DNA from: SG8-40 sp963792855
Lineage (GTDB): Bacteria > Pseudomonadota > Gammaproteobacteria > Burkholderiales > Eutrophovitaceae
Direction of reading: 5' to 3'
DNA: 64,000 bases
NCBI GenBank assembly: GCA_963792855.1
Contig: CAWBXZ010000007.1
Coordinates: forward strand, 62,001-126,000
This document shows, piece by piece, positions 34,876 through 46,248 of this stretch. Position 1 is the stretch's first letter, and the number at the start of each line of letters is the position of its first letter. A program made the translations under genes and the position numbers. The notes under the pieces were generated by a model. It did no database searches, had not been told where the DNA came from, and saw only the letters and a program-made list of their open reading frames with translations.

Positions 34876-35859
34876 ATGCTTGCCTACATCGTTCGCCGGC
34901 TCCTGCAATCCATACTCGTGTTGGTTGCCGTGGGCTTCATCGCTTTTTCCCTGTTCACCTTTGTTGGTGATCCGATCAACAACATGGTCGGTGTCGAGGC
35001 TACGGACGCCGAGCGCGAGTGGGCAAGAAAAACACTGGGGCTCGACGATCCGTTTCCGGTTCAGTTCGCGCGTTTTGCCGTCAATGCCGTGCAGGGGGAT
35101 TTCGGCCAGTCCTATCGCCTCTCCATGCCCGTCGTGACCGCCATCAGCGAACGATTGCCGGCAACACTGGAGCTGGTGTTTGTCGCTGCCGTGATGGCGC
35201 TTGTCATCGGTGTGCCGCTTGGGGTCTATACCGGCCTGCACAGGGACGGTGCGATTTCCCGGATACTCCTGACCGCTTCGCTGGTCGGCATTTCGTTGCC
35301 GACCTTCCTGATCGGTATCCTGCTGATTCTGGTTTTCTCCGTCTGGCTCGGCTGGTTGCCATCGTTCGGGCGCGGCGCGACGGTCGATCTGTGGGGCTGG
35401 GAAAGCAACCTGGCTTCGTGGGAAGGGTTCAAGTCCATCATTCTCCCGGCGCTCACGCTGTGTCTTTTCCAGTTGACGCTGCTCATGCGCCTGGTGCGTG
35501 CCGAAATGCTGGAAGTCTTGCGCACCGACTACATCAAGTTCGCCCGCGCGCGCGGACTGACCAACCGCGCCGTCAATTTCGGACACGCACTCAAAAATAC
35601 CCTGGTGCCGGTCATCACCATTACCGGTCTGCAAATCGGTTCGCTCATCGCGTTCGCGATCATTACCGAAACGGTCTTCCAGTGGCCGGGCATGGGCTTG
35701 CTGTTCCTGCAGGCCATCCAGTTCGTCGACATTCCTGTCATGGCTGCGTACCTGTGTCTGGTGGCGCTTATCTTCGTTGTCATCAATCTGGTTGTAGACC
35801 TTCTCTACTACGCGATCGATCCGCGTCTGCGCCTTGACAGCGCGGGCCACACGCACTGA
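34876..35859 (+). CDS. ABC transporter permease, DppB-like
   Basis: 327-aa inner-membrane permease with six helices. The family N-terminus MLAYIVRRLLQSILVLVAVG and the EAA loop (EVLRTDYIKFARARGLTNRA near 213-232) identify the DppB/OppB group. GMGLLFLQAIQFVDIPVM near 272 is also typical. The start lies 70 bases after the binding-protein stop. It pairs with the following DppC-like permease, whose gene begins 10 bases after this stop. Confidence 0.9.
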   Translation: MLAYIVRRLLQSILVLVAVGFIAFSLFTFVGDPINNMVGVEATDAEREWARKTLGLDDPFPVQFARFAVNAVQGDFGQSYRLSMPVVTAISERLPATLELVFVAAVMALVIGVPLGVYTGLHRDGAISRILLTASLVGISLPTFLIGILLILVFSVWLGWLPSFGRGATVDLWGWESNLASWEGFKSIILPALTLCLFQLTLLMRLVRAEMLEVLRTDYIKFARARGLTNRAVNFGHALKNTLVPVITITGLQIGSLIAFAIITETVFQWPGMGLLFLQAIQFVDIPVMAAYLCLVALIFVVINLVVDLLYYAIDPRLRLDSAGHTH

Positions 35860-35869
35860 GGACGCGGAG

Positions 35870-36835
35870 ATGGCAACGGCGAACAGCACGGAGCGAACGG
35901 GCAGTGCCTGGGTCTGGCGGCTACGCGACAGCGCGTACCGTTTTCTTGATAGCGACGTTTTCTACAGTTTTCGCCGTTCACCCGTCACCGTACTTGCCTT
36001 TCTCGTGACGGTGGTTTTCTTTGTTGGCGCGTTTGCCGCACCCATGCTGGCGCCATTCAATACCAACGATGTGGCAACGCTCGATCTGATGGATGCGTTT
36101 CAGCCGCCGGCCTGGATGGAAGGCGGCAGCAGCGAGCATCTGCTCGGAACCGACGACCAGGGCCGCGATGTGCTCTCCGCGATCATGTTCGGCACTCAGG
36201 TATCGCTGATCGTCGGATTCATGAGCGTGATCTTCTCGGTCGTTGTCGGTGTCAGTCTCGGATTGATCAGCGGATATGTGGGTGGGCGCACGGATCACAT
36301 CATCATGCGCCTGGCCGATGTGCAACTCAGCTTTCCGGCCGTACTGGTGGCGCTGCTGCTGTTCGGATTTGCCAAGGCCGTGTTGCCGCGCGAGCTTCAG
36401 GAAGACGTGGCGATCTACGTGCTCATCGTTGCCATCGGACTGTCGAACTGGGTGCAGTTCGCCCGCACCGTGCGCGGCTCGACCATGGTCGAAAAAAACA
36501 AGGAGTACGTGCAGGCCGCACGCGTCATCGGCCGCGCCCCGGTCGCGATCATGGTGCGGCACGTATTGCCCAATGTCATGGGCCCGGTGCTGGTCATTGC
36601 CACCATCAGTCTGGCGCTGGCGATCATCACCGAGGCCACCCTGTCGTTTCTGGGCGTGGGTGTACCGCCGACACAGCCTTCCCTCGGCACGTTGATTCGC
36701 TTCGGCAACAATTTCCTCTTTTCCGGCGAATGGTGGATGACGATTTTCCCCGGACTCGCGCTGGTGATACTCGCGCTTGCAGTGAATCTGCTCGGTGACT
36801 GGATGCGCGACGCGCTCAATCCGAAATTGCGCTGA
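35870..36835 (+). CDS. ABC transporter permease, DppC-like
   Basis: 321-aa permease with an N-terminal OppC-N segment (VFYSFRRSPVTVLAFLVTVV), the conserved HLLGTDDQGRDVLSAIMFGT near 98-117, and an EAA loop (KNKEYVQAARVIGRAPVAI). ATG 35870 follows GAGGACGCGGAG; an in-frame ATG at 35834 would overlap the upstream gene and is less likely. The stop overlaps the ATG of the first ATPase gene. Confidence 0.9.
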   Translation: MATANSTERTGSAWVWRLRDSAYRFLDSDVFYSFRRSPVTVLAFLVTVVFFVGAFAAPMLAPFNTNDVATLDLMDAFQPPAWMEGGSSEHLLGTDDQGRDVLSAIMFGTQVSLIVGFMSVIFSVVVGVSLGLISGYVGGRTDHIIMRLADVQLSFPAVLVALLLFGFAKAVLPRELQEDVAIYVLIVAIGLSNWVQFARTVRGSTMVEKNKEYVQAARVIGRAPVAIMVRHVLPNVMGPVLVIATISLALAIITEATLSFLGVGVPPTQPSLGTLIRFGNNFLFSGEWWMTIFPGLALVILALAVNLLGDWMRDALNPKLR

Positions 36836-37845
36836 TGAGCGAAGCGCAAAACAGGCAACCGTTGCTGCGCGTGGAAAACCTGCGCGTGGCGTTTCCGACG
36901 CGGCGCGGCACGCTGGTGGCAGTCGACGATGTTTCGTTTCACATCGACGAGGGCGAAGTGCTGGGCGTGGTCGGGGAATCGGGCGCCGGCAAATCGTTGA
37001 CCGGCGCCGCCGTCATCGGCTTGCTCGAACCGCCCGGCCGGATTGCGGACGGAAGAATCATTTTCGATGGCAAGCGCATCGACGATATCGGCGACGAGAA
37101 AATGCGCCGCCTGCGCGGCGATCAGATCGCGATGGTCTTCCAGGATCCGCTGACATCGCTGAATCCGTTGTACACGGTTGGCCGGCAGTTGACCGAAACG
37201 ATTCGCACCCACGTCAGGATGGACCAACGCGGAGCGCGCGAGCGCGCAATCGAGCTTCTCGATGAAGTCGGCATCCCGGCCGCGGGCCGCCGCATCGATC
37301 AGTATCCTCACCAGTTCTCCGGCGGCATGCGCCAACGGGTGGTGATTGCCCTCGCGCTGGCGGCCAACCCGCGCCTGATTATTGCGGACGAACCGACAAC
37401 GGCGCTGGACGTCTCCATCCAGGCGCAGATCATCACATTGCTGAAACGGCTTTGCCGGGACCATGGCACCTCGGTGATGCTGATCACGCATGACATGGGC
37501 GTTATTGCGGAAACCGCCGACCGGGTGGCGGTGATGTATGCCGGACGCATCGTCGAAGTCGGGTCGGTTCAGGACGTCATCAAGCGCGCCAGGCACCCGT
37601 ACACCCAGGGGCTGATGAACGCCATCCCGGTGATCCGGCAGGACGTGGCGCAGTTGACGCAGATCGAGGGCGCGATGCCGCGATTGACGGCCATTCCTTC
37701 CGGCTGTGCTTTCAATCCGCGTTGCCCGAAGGCATTCGGGCATTGCCGCATCGAGCGCCCCGAGCTTGTCAGCGTGGGCGCGAGCGAGGCGGCCTGCTGG
37801 CTGTATGACGAAACGCGTCGGCCGCGTCCCGGCGGCGAGGCATGA
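36835..37845 (+). CDS. ABC transporter ATPase, DppD-like
   Basis: 336-aa ATPase of the oligopeptide-type importer. Walker A is GESGAGKSLT near 49-58, the Q-loop is in AMVFQDPLTSLNP near 97-109, the signature is FSGGMRQRVVIALAL near 160-174, and Walker B is LIIADEPTTALDVS near 180. The C-terminal oligopeptide-ATPase extension contains the four-cysteine-type segment GCAFNPRCPKAFGHCRIERP. It starts at ATG 36835 within the previous stop. The partner ATPase follows 10 bases downstream. Confidence 0.9.
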   Translation: MSEAQNRQPLLRVENLRVAFPTRRGTLVAVDDVSFHIDEGEVLGVVGESGAGKSLTGAAVIGLLEPPGRIADGRIIFDGKRIDDIGDEKMRRLRGDQIAMVFQDPLTSLNPLYTVGRQLTETIRTHVRMDQRGARERAIELLDEVGIPAAGRRIDQYPHQFSGGMRQRVVIALALAANPRLIIADEPTTALDVSIQAQIITLLKRLCRDHGTSVMLITHDMGVIAETADRVAVMYAGRIVEVGSVQDVIKRARHPYTQGLMNAIPVIRQDVAQLTQIEGAMPRLTAIPSGCAFNPRCPKAFGHCRIERPELVSVGASEAACWLYDETRRPRPGGEA

Positions 37846-37855
37846 GGACGGCGGC

Positions 37856-38896
37856 ATGAGAGAGAACGAAGTGCTTGTCAGGCTTGCCGGTCTCGGAAAA
37901 GACTTTGATGTCTCGCCGCCCTTGTTGAACCGGTTGCTCGAACGCCAGCACCGGATTCTGCTCAAGGCCGTCGATGACATCAGCATCGCGATTCCCCGTG
38001 GCAAGACCTTCAGCCTTGTTGGCGAATCCGGATGCGGAAAATCCACGGTCGCCAAACTGGTGGCCGGTCTCTATCGACCGAGTCGTGGAAGCATCGTGTT
38101 TGACGGAATCGACATGGCGACGCTGACGACGCGCGCGCAAACAGAGGCGGTCCGAAAGCGGTTGCAGATGATTTTTCAGGACCCGTACGCGAGCCTCAAT
38201 CCGCGCTGGCGGGTCAGCGATATCGTTGCCGAGCCGATTCGCGTGCACAAACTGATCGCCGGAAAAGCGGCCGTTGCCCGGCGTGTCGGCGAACTGCTGG
38301 AGCAGGTTGGACTGACGGGCGCCGATGGCATCAAGTTTCCGCACGAGTTCTCCGGCGGGCAGCGCCAGCGAATCTCCATCGCCAGAGCGCTGGCCAGCCA
38401 GCCGGAGTTTCTGATCTGCGACGAACCGACCTCGGCTCTGGACGTGTCCGTGCAGGCGCAGATTCTCAATCTGATGAAAAACCTGCAGCGCCAGTTCGCG
38501 CTGACCTATCTGTTCATCAGCCACGATCTCGCCGTCGTTTACCACATCTCCGACTTCGTTGGCGTAATGTATCTCGGACGGCTGGTGGAATGGAGTGACA
38601 AGCGCTCGCTGTTTCAGCGTCCCCTGCATCCCTACACACGCATGTTGCTGGATGCGATCCCCGACATCGAGATGAGCGGCCGGCAACGCATTCCGGTGGC
38701 GGGCGAGGTGCCCAATCCCATCGACCCGCCAACAGGCTGCCACTTCCACCCGCGCTGCCCCTACGCCAATGATCGTTGCCGGACCGAGGTGCCGACGCTG
38801 ATGCGCAGGGATACGAGCGAAGTGGCCTGCCACGCGGTGGCTGAGAACCGCCTGCCTGACGTGACGGTGACGGAAAAACCGGCCAACGCGGAGTGA
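37856..38896 (+). CDS. ABC transporter ATPase, DppF-like
   Basis: 346-aa second ATPase of the importer. Walker A is VGESGCGKSTVAKL near 60-73, the Q-loop MIFQDPYASLNPRW near 106, the signature EFSGGQRQRISIARAL near 164, and Walker B FLICDEPTSALDVS near 184. The C-terminal extension carries GCHFHPRCPYANDRC, the cysteine-rich tail typical of these ATPases. ATG 37856 follows GAGGACGGCGGC. An upstream frame reaching 37706 would overlap the first ATPase and is not the real start. Last gene of the transporter operon. Confidence 0.9.
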   Translation: MRENEVLVRLAGLGKDFDVSPPLLNRLLERQHRILLKAVDDISIAIPRGKTFSLVGESGCGKSTVAKLVAGLYRPSRGSIVFDGIDMATLTTRAQTEAVRKRLQMIFQDPYASLNPRWRVSDIVAEPIRVHKLIAGKAAVARRVGELLEQVGLTGADGIKFPHEFSGGQRQRISIARALASQPEFLICDEPTSALDVSVQAQILNLMKNLQRQFALTYLFISHDLAVVYHISDFVGVMYLGRLVEWSDKRSLFQRPLHPYTRMLLDAIPDIEMSGRQRIPVAGEVPNPIDPPTGCHFHPRCPYANDRCRTEVPTLMRRDTSEVACHAVAENRLPDVTVTEKPANAE

Positions 38897-39033
38897 GTTC
38901 GCACCCGCCTTGCTGGAATATCCAGGCCGGCTTGAGGCCTGACAGTTGCTTGACTCTGGTGTGACCGGCGCTGCAAGGCAGCGGCCACAGCGATACAGCC
39001 TAACGGCGCAGAGCGAAGCGGAAAGGATTTGCG

Positions 39034-40215
39034 TTGACTGACAGGAAACCGGACGAAGTGCAGCAGCAGGCAAGATTGAACGAGATCTTCGAAACTCCGC
39101 ACATGAAAGTTGCTGCCGTGGACGAGGCCCTGGTGTCGCTTGCCAGGGCACATCCAGGCATGGAGGTCTACCGGAACTACTTCTACCTGCTCACTCACCT
39201 GGAATTCGAAGAATCGGATGCCGTCCGGCATTGGGATGCGTTCAAGCGCTATCACGGCAAATTCGAACAGGACCTCGGGTATTCGATCGACACCCGGATC
39301 ACCACACTGAGCTACTTCATCAACGAAAACCGGCAACTGCAGAACCCGAAAATCATCGAGATGAAGGTGTTCCAGAGCACGCAGGACAAGGTGATCCTCG
39401 ATGATCTTACGTCTCTTTACAACTATCGCCATTTCAGGGAGCGCATCAAGGCCGGGATGCAGGCGGCAACAAGCCGCGAAGAGATGCTGTCACTGGTAAT
39501 CATCGACATTGACGACTTCAAGCACATCAATGATGACTATGGACATCTGGCGGGCGACGGCATTCTGCGGCAGATCGCGCTGCTGGTAAAAACCGAATTC
39601 GGCGATCTCGGTGACGCATTTCGGTACGGCGGCGAGGAATTTGCGGTGATCGTGCCCGGAGCGGGCAAGCAGGAGGTCTACGAACTTTCGAACAGTCTGT
39701 GCGCGCGAATTGCCGCGCATCCGTTCGTCAACGAGGCCAGTGCCGACCGCCACGAGTTGTCCGTAACGGCCTCTCTGGGGCTTGCGGTGTACCCGCATGA
39801 CTGTGACACCAGCGATGCGCTGATTGGAAATGCGGACAAGGCCTTGTACACCGCCAAGGGAACCGGCAAGAACATCGTCTGCCTGTACTCCGAAAACCAG
39901 AGGCGCGCAAAGCGCCCCAGCATATCGGTTGAAGGCGAAATGACCAGCTTCCGCACAACAAGCGTGCGCATGCGAACGCTCAACGTCAGCAAGGGCGGAA
40001 TCCGGTTTATCTGCGAACAGGCGCTTGCCGAGGATTCGGTTGTCGAACTCAAGCTCGACCTGGCAAAGGGCAGTGAGCCTGTCACGGTTCTTTGCCGGAT
40101 CATCAATGGAAGCCCGCACGCTGACGGCTTCGTTTATGGTTCCGTGGTTGTAGAAATCAACAAGCGCGACCGCGTTCGTTTCAACCTGTTCGTCGATTCA
40201 CTGCCTGACGAATAG
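39034..40215 (+). CDS. GGDEF diguanylate cyclase fused to a PilZ domain
   Basis: 393-aa cytosolic protein. An N-terminal helical region (1-115) of unknown fold precedes a GGDEF domain: DDLTSLYNYRHFRERI near 129, DIDDFKHINDDYGHLAGD near 154-171, and active site RYGGEEFAV near 196-204 (GGEEF, intact). Residues about 288-393 form a PilZ domain with the c-di-GMP motifs RRAKR (RxxxR) and NVSKGG ([D/N]xSxxG). It can therefore probably both make and sense c-di-GMP. No membrane segment. No RxxD inhibitory site is seen in the expected place. The start is TTG 39034 with AAGGA eight bases upstream. Confidence 0.85.
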   Translation: MTDRKPDEVQQQARLNEIFETPHMKVAAVDEALVSLARAHPGMEVYRNYFYLLTHLEFEESDAVRHWDAFKRYHGKFEQDLGYSIDTRITTLSYFINENRQLQNPKIIEMKVFQSTQDKVILDDLTSLYNYRHFRERIKAGMQAATSREEMLSLVIIDIDDFKHINDDYGHLAGDGILRQIALLVKTEFGDLGDAFRYGGEEFAVIVPGAGKQEVYELSNSLCARIAAHPFVNEASADRHELSVTASLGLAVYPHDCDTSDALIGNADKALYTAKGTGKNIVCLYSENQRRAKRPSISVEGEMTSFRTTSVRMRTLNVSKGGIRFICEQALAEDSVVELKLDLAKGSEPVTVLCRIINGSPHADGFVYGSVVVEINKRDRVRFNLFVDSLPDE

Positions 40216-40360
40216 ACGGCGGCGCTCCACCCTGTTCAGTCGGGCAATGCGACAGACAGGTGGCGGGCCGGGTTCGCCGGGCCTGATCGTGGCACGATCC
40301 GTCTAGCTGATCGCGATTCCTTCAGCGCACAACGTCTTTCAGATTCGGGAGGTTGCAATC

Positions 40361-40750
40361 TTGTCCAATAACAAACAAGTCACTATCGGGCTGCTGGATG
40401 CGATCCAGGATGCTTTCAACAGACACGACGTCGACGGCATCCTTTCGTATTTCGCCGACGACTGTGAGTGGGTGATGGCGCGCGGCCCCGACCCGTGGGA
40501 AGGCAAACGCCTGCGCGGCAAGGCCGCCATTGCCGAAGTACTCTCGGCGCGGTATGCGGTGATACCGGACATGCGCTGGGTCGACATGTCGCACTTCATT
40601 TCTGCCAACGGCAGCAAGGCCTGCTCGGAGTGGACCGTCAAGGGCACGCCGAAAGACGGCGAACCCATCAACTGGCTGGGCTGCGACGTATGGACCTTTG
40701 CGAACGGGATGGTCACGAAGAAGGACACCTACTGGAAAACCATCGGTTAG
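40361..40750 (+). CDS. SnoaL-like / NTF2-fold protein
   Basis: 129-aa single-domain protein of the NTF2-like superfamily: LLDAIQDAFNRHDVDGILSY at the N-terminus, DDCEWVMARGPDP, GKAAIAEVLSARYAVIPDMR, and a C-terminal strand ending KKDTYWKTI. SnoaL-like proteins include cyclases, isomerases, dehydratases and many of unknown role. The start is TTG 40361 with GGGAGG eight bases upstream, a convincing signal. It sits 160 bases before the Gfo/Idh plus IolD-like pair on the same strand and could belong to that pathway. Confidence 0.72.
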   Translation: MSNNKQVTIGLLDAIQDAFNRHDVDGILSYFADDCEWVMARGPDPWEGKRLRGKAAIAEVLSARYAVIPDMRWVDMSHFISANGSKACSEWTVKGTPKDGEPINWLGCDVWTFANGMVTKKDTYWKTIG

Positions 40751-40909
40751 CGAGATCGTATTCCTGCGAGTCGCTGTTATTGCGCACGTTCAAGGCATGC
40801 TGACGGGCGCGCCCAAAGCCGGTTAGGATTGCCGTTAACGGCGCTGTAACCGAAACACGCCCTCTGGGTCGTGTCGCGGCAATGGCAGGCATCGGTCGGG
40901 GGATCGGCG

Positions 40910-41971
40910 ATGGACAAGATTCGGGTGGGGTTTATCGGCACCGGCCGCATATCCGATCTGCATGCAATCGAATATCTGGGTAATCCGCATACGCAAATCG
41001 TCGCCTTGTGCGATGCGGACCCTGGACTGGCCCAGAGCCGTGCAAAGGCCTGGGGCCTTGAAGACGTCAGCATTTGCGACAACTACGCTGATCTGCTTGC
41101 GCGCGAAAACGTCGATCTGGTCGATATCCTGTTGCCGCACCACCTGCATGCCGAAGTTGCACTGGCGGCCATCGCCGCCGGCAAGGCGGTGTCGTTGCAA
41201 AAACCAATGACCCTCACGATTGACGAAGCCGACCGGCTGGTTGATGCGGCGACAACTTCCGGTACGCGCTTCCGCGTGTTCGAGAATTTTCTGTTTTACC
41301 CGCCGATCGTGAAGGCAAAGGCGCTGGTTGACGATGGTGCAATCGGCACGCCGCTGACCATTCGCCTGAAAAGCAATTCCGGCAATCGCGCGCTGGCCTG
41401 GAAAGTACCCGAGGCGGCCCAGGCGTGGCGCCAGGACAGGGCAAAGGCCGGTGGCGGGCCGAGCGTGTTTGACGATGGCCACCACAAATTCGCCATCGCG
41501 TGGTACTTCATGGGCCCGGCCGAGCAGGTGCATGCCTGGATCGGCCAGACCGAAATGCCCAACGGCTCGCTGCGCGACAGTCCGGCGATGATTTCGATCC
41601 GCTTTCCCGGTAACCGCTTCGGCAACTTCGAGGTTGTGCATTCGCCCGGTCTGACCATTCTCACAGAGCACTACGCGCAGGACGACCGCGTCGAGATCAC
41701 CGGCACCGAAGGCGTGGTGCTCGTTAATCAGGGTCACGGACGGCTCGCCGATGTTGCACCGGTTGCGTTGCTGCGCGATGGCGCGCTCACCGAATACCGG
41801 GATGTGGAGACCGGCTGGGAGCGCAGCTTCGTGCATTGCACGCGGCATTTCATCGACGCACTGCGCGCGGGAGAGCCGGCCCGGCTCAGCGCTGTGGATG
41901 CGCGCGCGGTGTTGCGTTTTGGCATTGCGGCGGAGGAGTCGGCGCGGCAGGGGTGCGCGGTCGATGTCTGA
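40910..41971 (+). CDS. Gfo/Idh/MocA-family oxidoreductase (second copy)
   Basis: 353-aa NAD(P)-dependent dehydrogenase. Rossmann loop IRVGFIGTGRISDLHAIEY is near 4-22, VDLVDILLPHHLHAEVAL near 70, and LQKPMTLT near 99-106 with the catalytic Lys-Pro pair. The C-terminal domain contains GGGPSVFDDGHHKFAIAWY near 178-196, whose GHH pair occupies the usual active-site position. ATG 40910 follows GGGGGATCGGCG. The last 8 bases overlap the start of the IolD-like gene, so the two are translationally coupled and probably act in one pathway. Confidence 0.85.
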   Translation: MDKIRVGFIGTGRISDLHAIEYLGNPHTQIVALCDADPGLAQSRAKAWGLEDVSICDNYADLLARENVDLVDILLPHHLHAEVALAAIAAGKAVSLQKPMTLTIDEADRLVDAATTSGTRFRVFENFLFYPPIVKAKALVDDGAIGTPLTIRLKSNSGNRALAWKVPEAAQAWRQDRAKAGGGPSVFDDGHHKFAIAWYFMGPAEQVHAWIGQTEMPNGSLRDSPAMISIRFPGNRFGNFEVVHSPGLTILTEHYAQDDRVEITGTEGVVLVNQGHGRLADVAPVALLRDGALTEYRDVETGWERSFVHCTRHFIDALRAGEPARLSAVDARAVLRFGIAAEESARQGCAVDV

Positions 41972-43874
41972 ACGTATCGATTCTGATAGCCACGTACTCG
42001 ACACGCCCGGGCGCATCGTGATGCGTGCGGCGGCGATCGCCAGAGTCGGTGGGCTTGAACAGGCGCTGGAACAGCGCGTACTTCCGCCTCGTGTCACCCT
42101 CACGATGGCAGAGGCACTGGTCCTCGGTTTGTTGCGGCAGGGCGTAAGGAAGTATCTCGCGATCTTCGGTCATGGCTCGACCCAGATCGGCGAGGTGCTG
42201 CGGGTTTATGAGAACGCCGGGCTGACCCGCACGTTTCAGTTCCGCAACGAAGTCGCAATGGCGCACGCGGCGACCGCGATGCGCTGGGCCTACGGCGAAA
42301 TTCCTGCGCTGGTCACTTCGATCGGACCGGGTGCGTTGCAGGCCATGGCCGGGTCACTGGTCGCGGCTTCCAATGGCATTGGTGTCTATCATCTGTACGG
42401 CGACGAGACGACGCACGGCGAAGGCTACAACATGCAACAGGTGCCAAAACCGTTGCAGGGCGCGTTCGGCATGATCACCGGACTGATGAACCGTTCGTAC
42501 ACGCTGCACACGCCCGAGGCACTGCGCGAAGCGCTGAGGGAAGGCATCGCCACCGTGCATCATCCGGCGAAGGCGGGACCGTTCACGCTGATGCTGCCGA
42601 TCAACACGCAACCGCAGCTGGTGACTCTGTCGGTCGACGCCTTGCCGGTGCCGGCTGCACTGCCGCCGCTCGTGCCTTCAGACGATCATCCGCTCAAGCA
42701 AGCACTGGCACGTGTCAGGGCGGCCTCACGCATCGTCATCAAGGCGGGTGGCGGCTCCCGGCATTTCGCCGATCAGGTGCGCGGCTTCGCGGAGCGAGTC
42801 GGCGCCGCCGTCGTGCTTTCCCCCGGTTCGACCGGCGTACTTCCCGACGCGCATGCGCAGAACATGCATGTCGGCGGGTCGAAGGGATCGATCAGCGGCA
42901 ACTACGCGATGGCCGAAGCGCAGTTGCTGATCGTCATTGGCTCGCGCGCGGTATGCCAGTCCGACTGTTCGGGCATTGGCTATCCGAACGTGCGCGAGGT
43001 CATCAATCTCAATCTCGATGTCGATGACGTGCGCCACTACAACCGCACGCTGGCGCTGCAAGGCGATATCGGCGCGGTGCTCGACCGGCTCATTGAAATG
43101 ATCGACCGCGAGGGTTTCACGGTCGACCCGGCGAAGCAGGAATGGCTCGCCGAGTGCAAACAGAAGAAAGCCGAATGGAGCGCCTTCAAACAACAACGTT
43201 ACAAGGCGCCAACGCTGTTCGACCAAGTGTGGCAGCAGCGCGTGCTGACCCAGCCACAGGCGATCAAGGTCGCCGCCGATTTCGCCAAATCGGCCGGTGC
43301 GCTCAAACTGTTCGATGCCGGCGACGTGCAGGCCAACGGCTTTCAGATTGTCGAAGACGACAACCCGTTCGACACCATCACCGAATCCGGTGCGTCTTAT
43401 ATGGGTTTCGCAGTCAGTGCGTTAATGGCGAGCGCGCTTGCCGATCAGCCGCGCTACGCCGTTGCTTTTACCGGCGATGGTTCTTTCCTGATGAATCCGC
43501 AAATCCTCGTTGATGCGGTCGCGCACGGTCTGCGCGCGGCCATTGTGATATTCGACAACCGGCGCATGGCGGCAATCAGTGCGCTGCAGGTCGCCCAGTA
43601 CGGCGAGGATTTTCGAACCAGTGACAGCGTCGCGGTTGACTATGTACAGCTCGCCGGTGCGGTGTCGGGCGTGCTGGCAATCAGCGGCGGAAATTCTCCA
43701 GAGAGCTTGCGCGCCGCGCTTGCGCAGGTGCACGCTTTTGACGGTCTGGGTGTTGTGCATGTGCCCGTATATGCAGGCGCGGATGCACTCGGCGACATGG
43801 GCGCGCACGGGCAATGGAATGTCGGCAACTGGGTCGATGGAGTGCAATCGGCGTATCGCGATACGAAGATCTAA
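41964..43874 (+). CDS. Thiamine-diphosphate-dependent enzyme, IolD-like
   Basis: 636-aa ThDP enzyme with the usual three domains. The PYR domain contains YLAIFGHGSTQIGEVL near 62-77 and the catalytic glutamate in FQFRNEVAMAHAATAMRWA near 92-110. The central domain is near 230-370. The PP domain carries FTGDGSFLMN near 501-510, closing about 27 residues on with DN instead of the common NN. Closest in layout to IolD (trihydroxycyclohexane-1,2-dione hydrolase), with IFGHG and the RNE segment shared; acetolactate-synthase-like enzymes are the alternative. ATG 41964 overlaps the oxidoreductase stop by 8 bases. No iolB, iolC, iolE or iolG set is nearby, so the substrate may differ from inositol. 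A terminator-like hairpin follows. Confidence 0.75.
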   Translation: MSERIDSDSHVLDTPGRIVMRAAAIARVGGLEQALEQRVLPPRVTLTMAEALVLGLLRQGVRKYLAIFGHGSTQIGEVLRVYENAGLTRTFQFRNEVAMAHAATAMRWAYGEIPALVTSIGPGALQAMAGSLVAASNGIGVYHLYGDETTHGEGYNMQQVPKPLQGAFGMITGLMNRSYTLHTPEALREALREGIATVHHPAKAGPFTLMLPINTQPQLVTLSVDALPVPAALPPLVPSDDHPLKQALARVRAASRIVIKAGGGSRHFADQVRGFAERVGAAVVLSPGSTGVLPDAHAQNMHVGGSKGSISGNYAMAEAQLLIVIGSRAVCQSDCSGIGYPNVREVINLNLDVDDVRHYNRTLALQGDIGAVLDRLIEMIDREGFTVDPAKQEWLAECKQKKAEWSAFKQQRYKAPTLFDQVWQQRVLTQPQAIKVAADFAKSAGALKLFDAGDVQANGFQIVEDDNPFDTITESGASYMGFAVSALMASALADQPRYAVAFTGDGSFLMNPQILVDAVAHGLRAAIVIFDNRRMAAISALQVAQYGEDFRTSDSVAVDYVQLAGAVSGVLAISGGNSPESLRAALAQVHAFDGLGVVHVPVYAGADALGDMGAHGQWNVGNWVDGVQSAYRDTKI

Positions 43875-43901
43875 ATGCGCCCTGTGTGCTGACGGATTGC
43901 C

Positions 43902-43940
43902 AAAAAACGAAGAGCGGTATTCCATTTCCGGGAATACCGC
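43902..43940 (-). terminator. Terminator between the IolD-like gene and katG
   Basis: Perfect 10-bp stem GCGGTATTCC / GGAATACCGC (43914-43923 and 43931-43940). On the minus strand it is followed after six bases by a run of six T, so it mainly terminates katG. Its symmetry may also serve the convergent gene. Confidence 0.7.
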
Positions 43941-43998
43941 CCTCGTTCCATCACTTCGGGTTTTCGTTCGGAAAACCTCGAACGCTACATAACCGTCA

Positions 43999-46167
<2,169 letters not shown>

Positions 46168-46213
46168 GTCGAGCTCCTTTCGGGTTCGGGTCTCATAAAG
46201 ATTCATGAACCTC

Positions 46214-46243
46214 TTTATAGGTTTTCGGCGCCCGGTTGGCCAA
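46214..46243 (-). promoter_or_regulatory. Predicted katG promoter
   Basis: Minus strand: -35 TTGGCC (46243-46238), 18-base spacer, -10 TATAAA (46219-46214). Predicted +1 is near 46207, giving a leader of about 40 bases to ATG 46167. The poor -35 fits an activator-dependent promoter. Confidence 0.5.
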
Positions 46244-46248
46244 CGCAT

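Noticed and set aside
36415..38055. 546-codon minus-strand frame across two ABC genes
   Set aside because: Spans the end of one gene and the whole of the next on the opposite strand; composition typical of a shadow.
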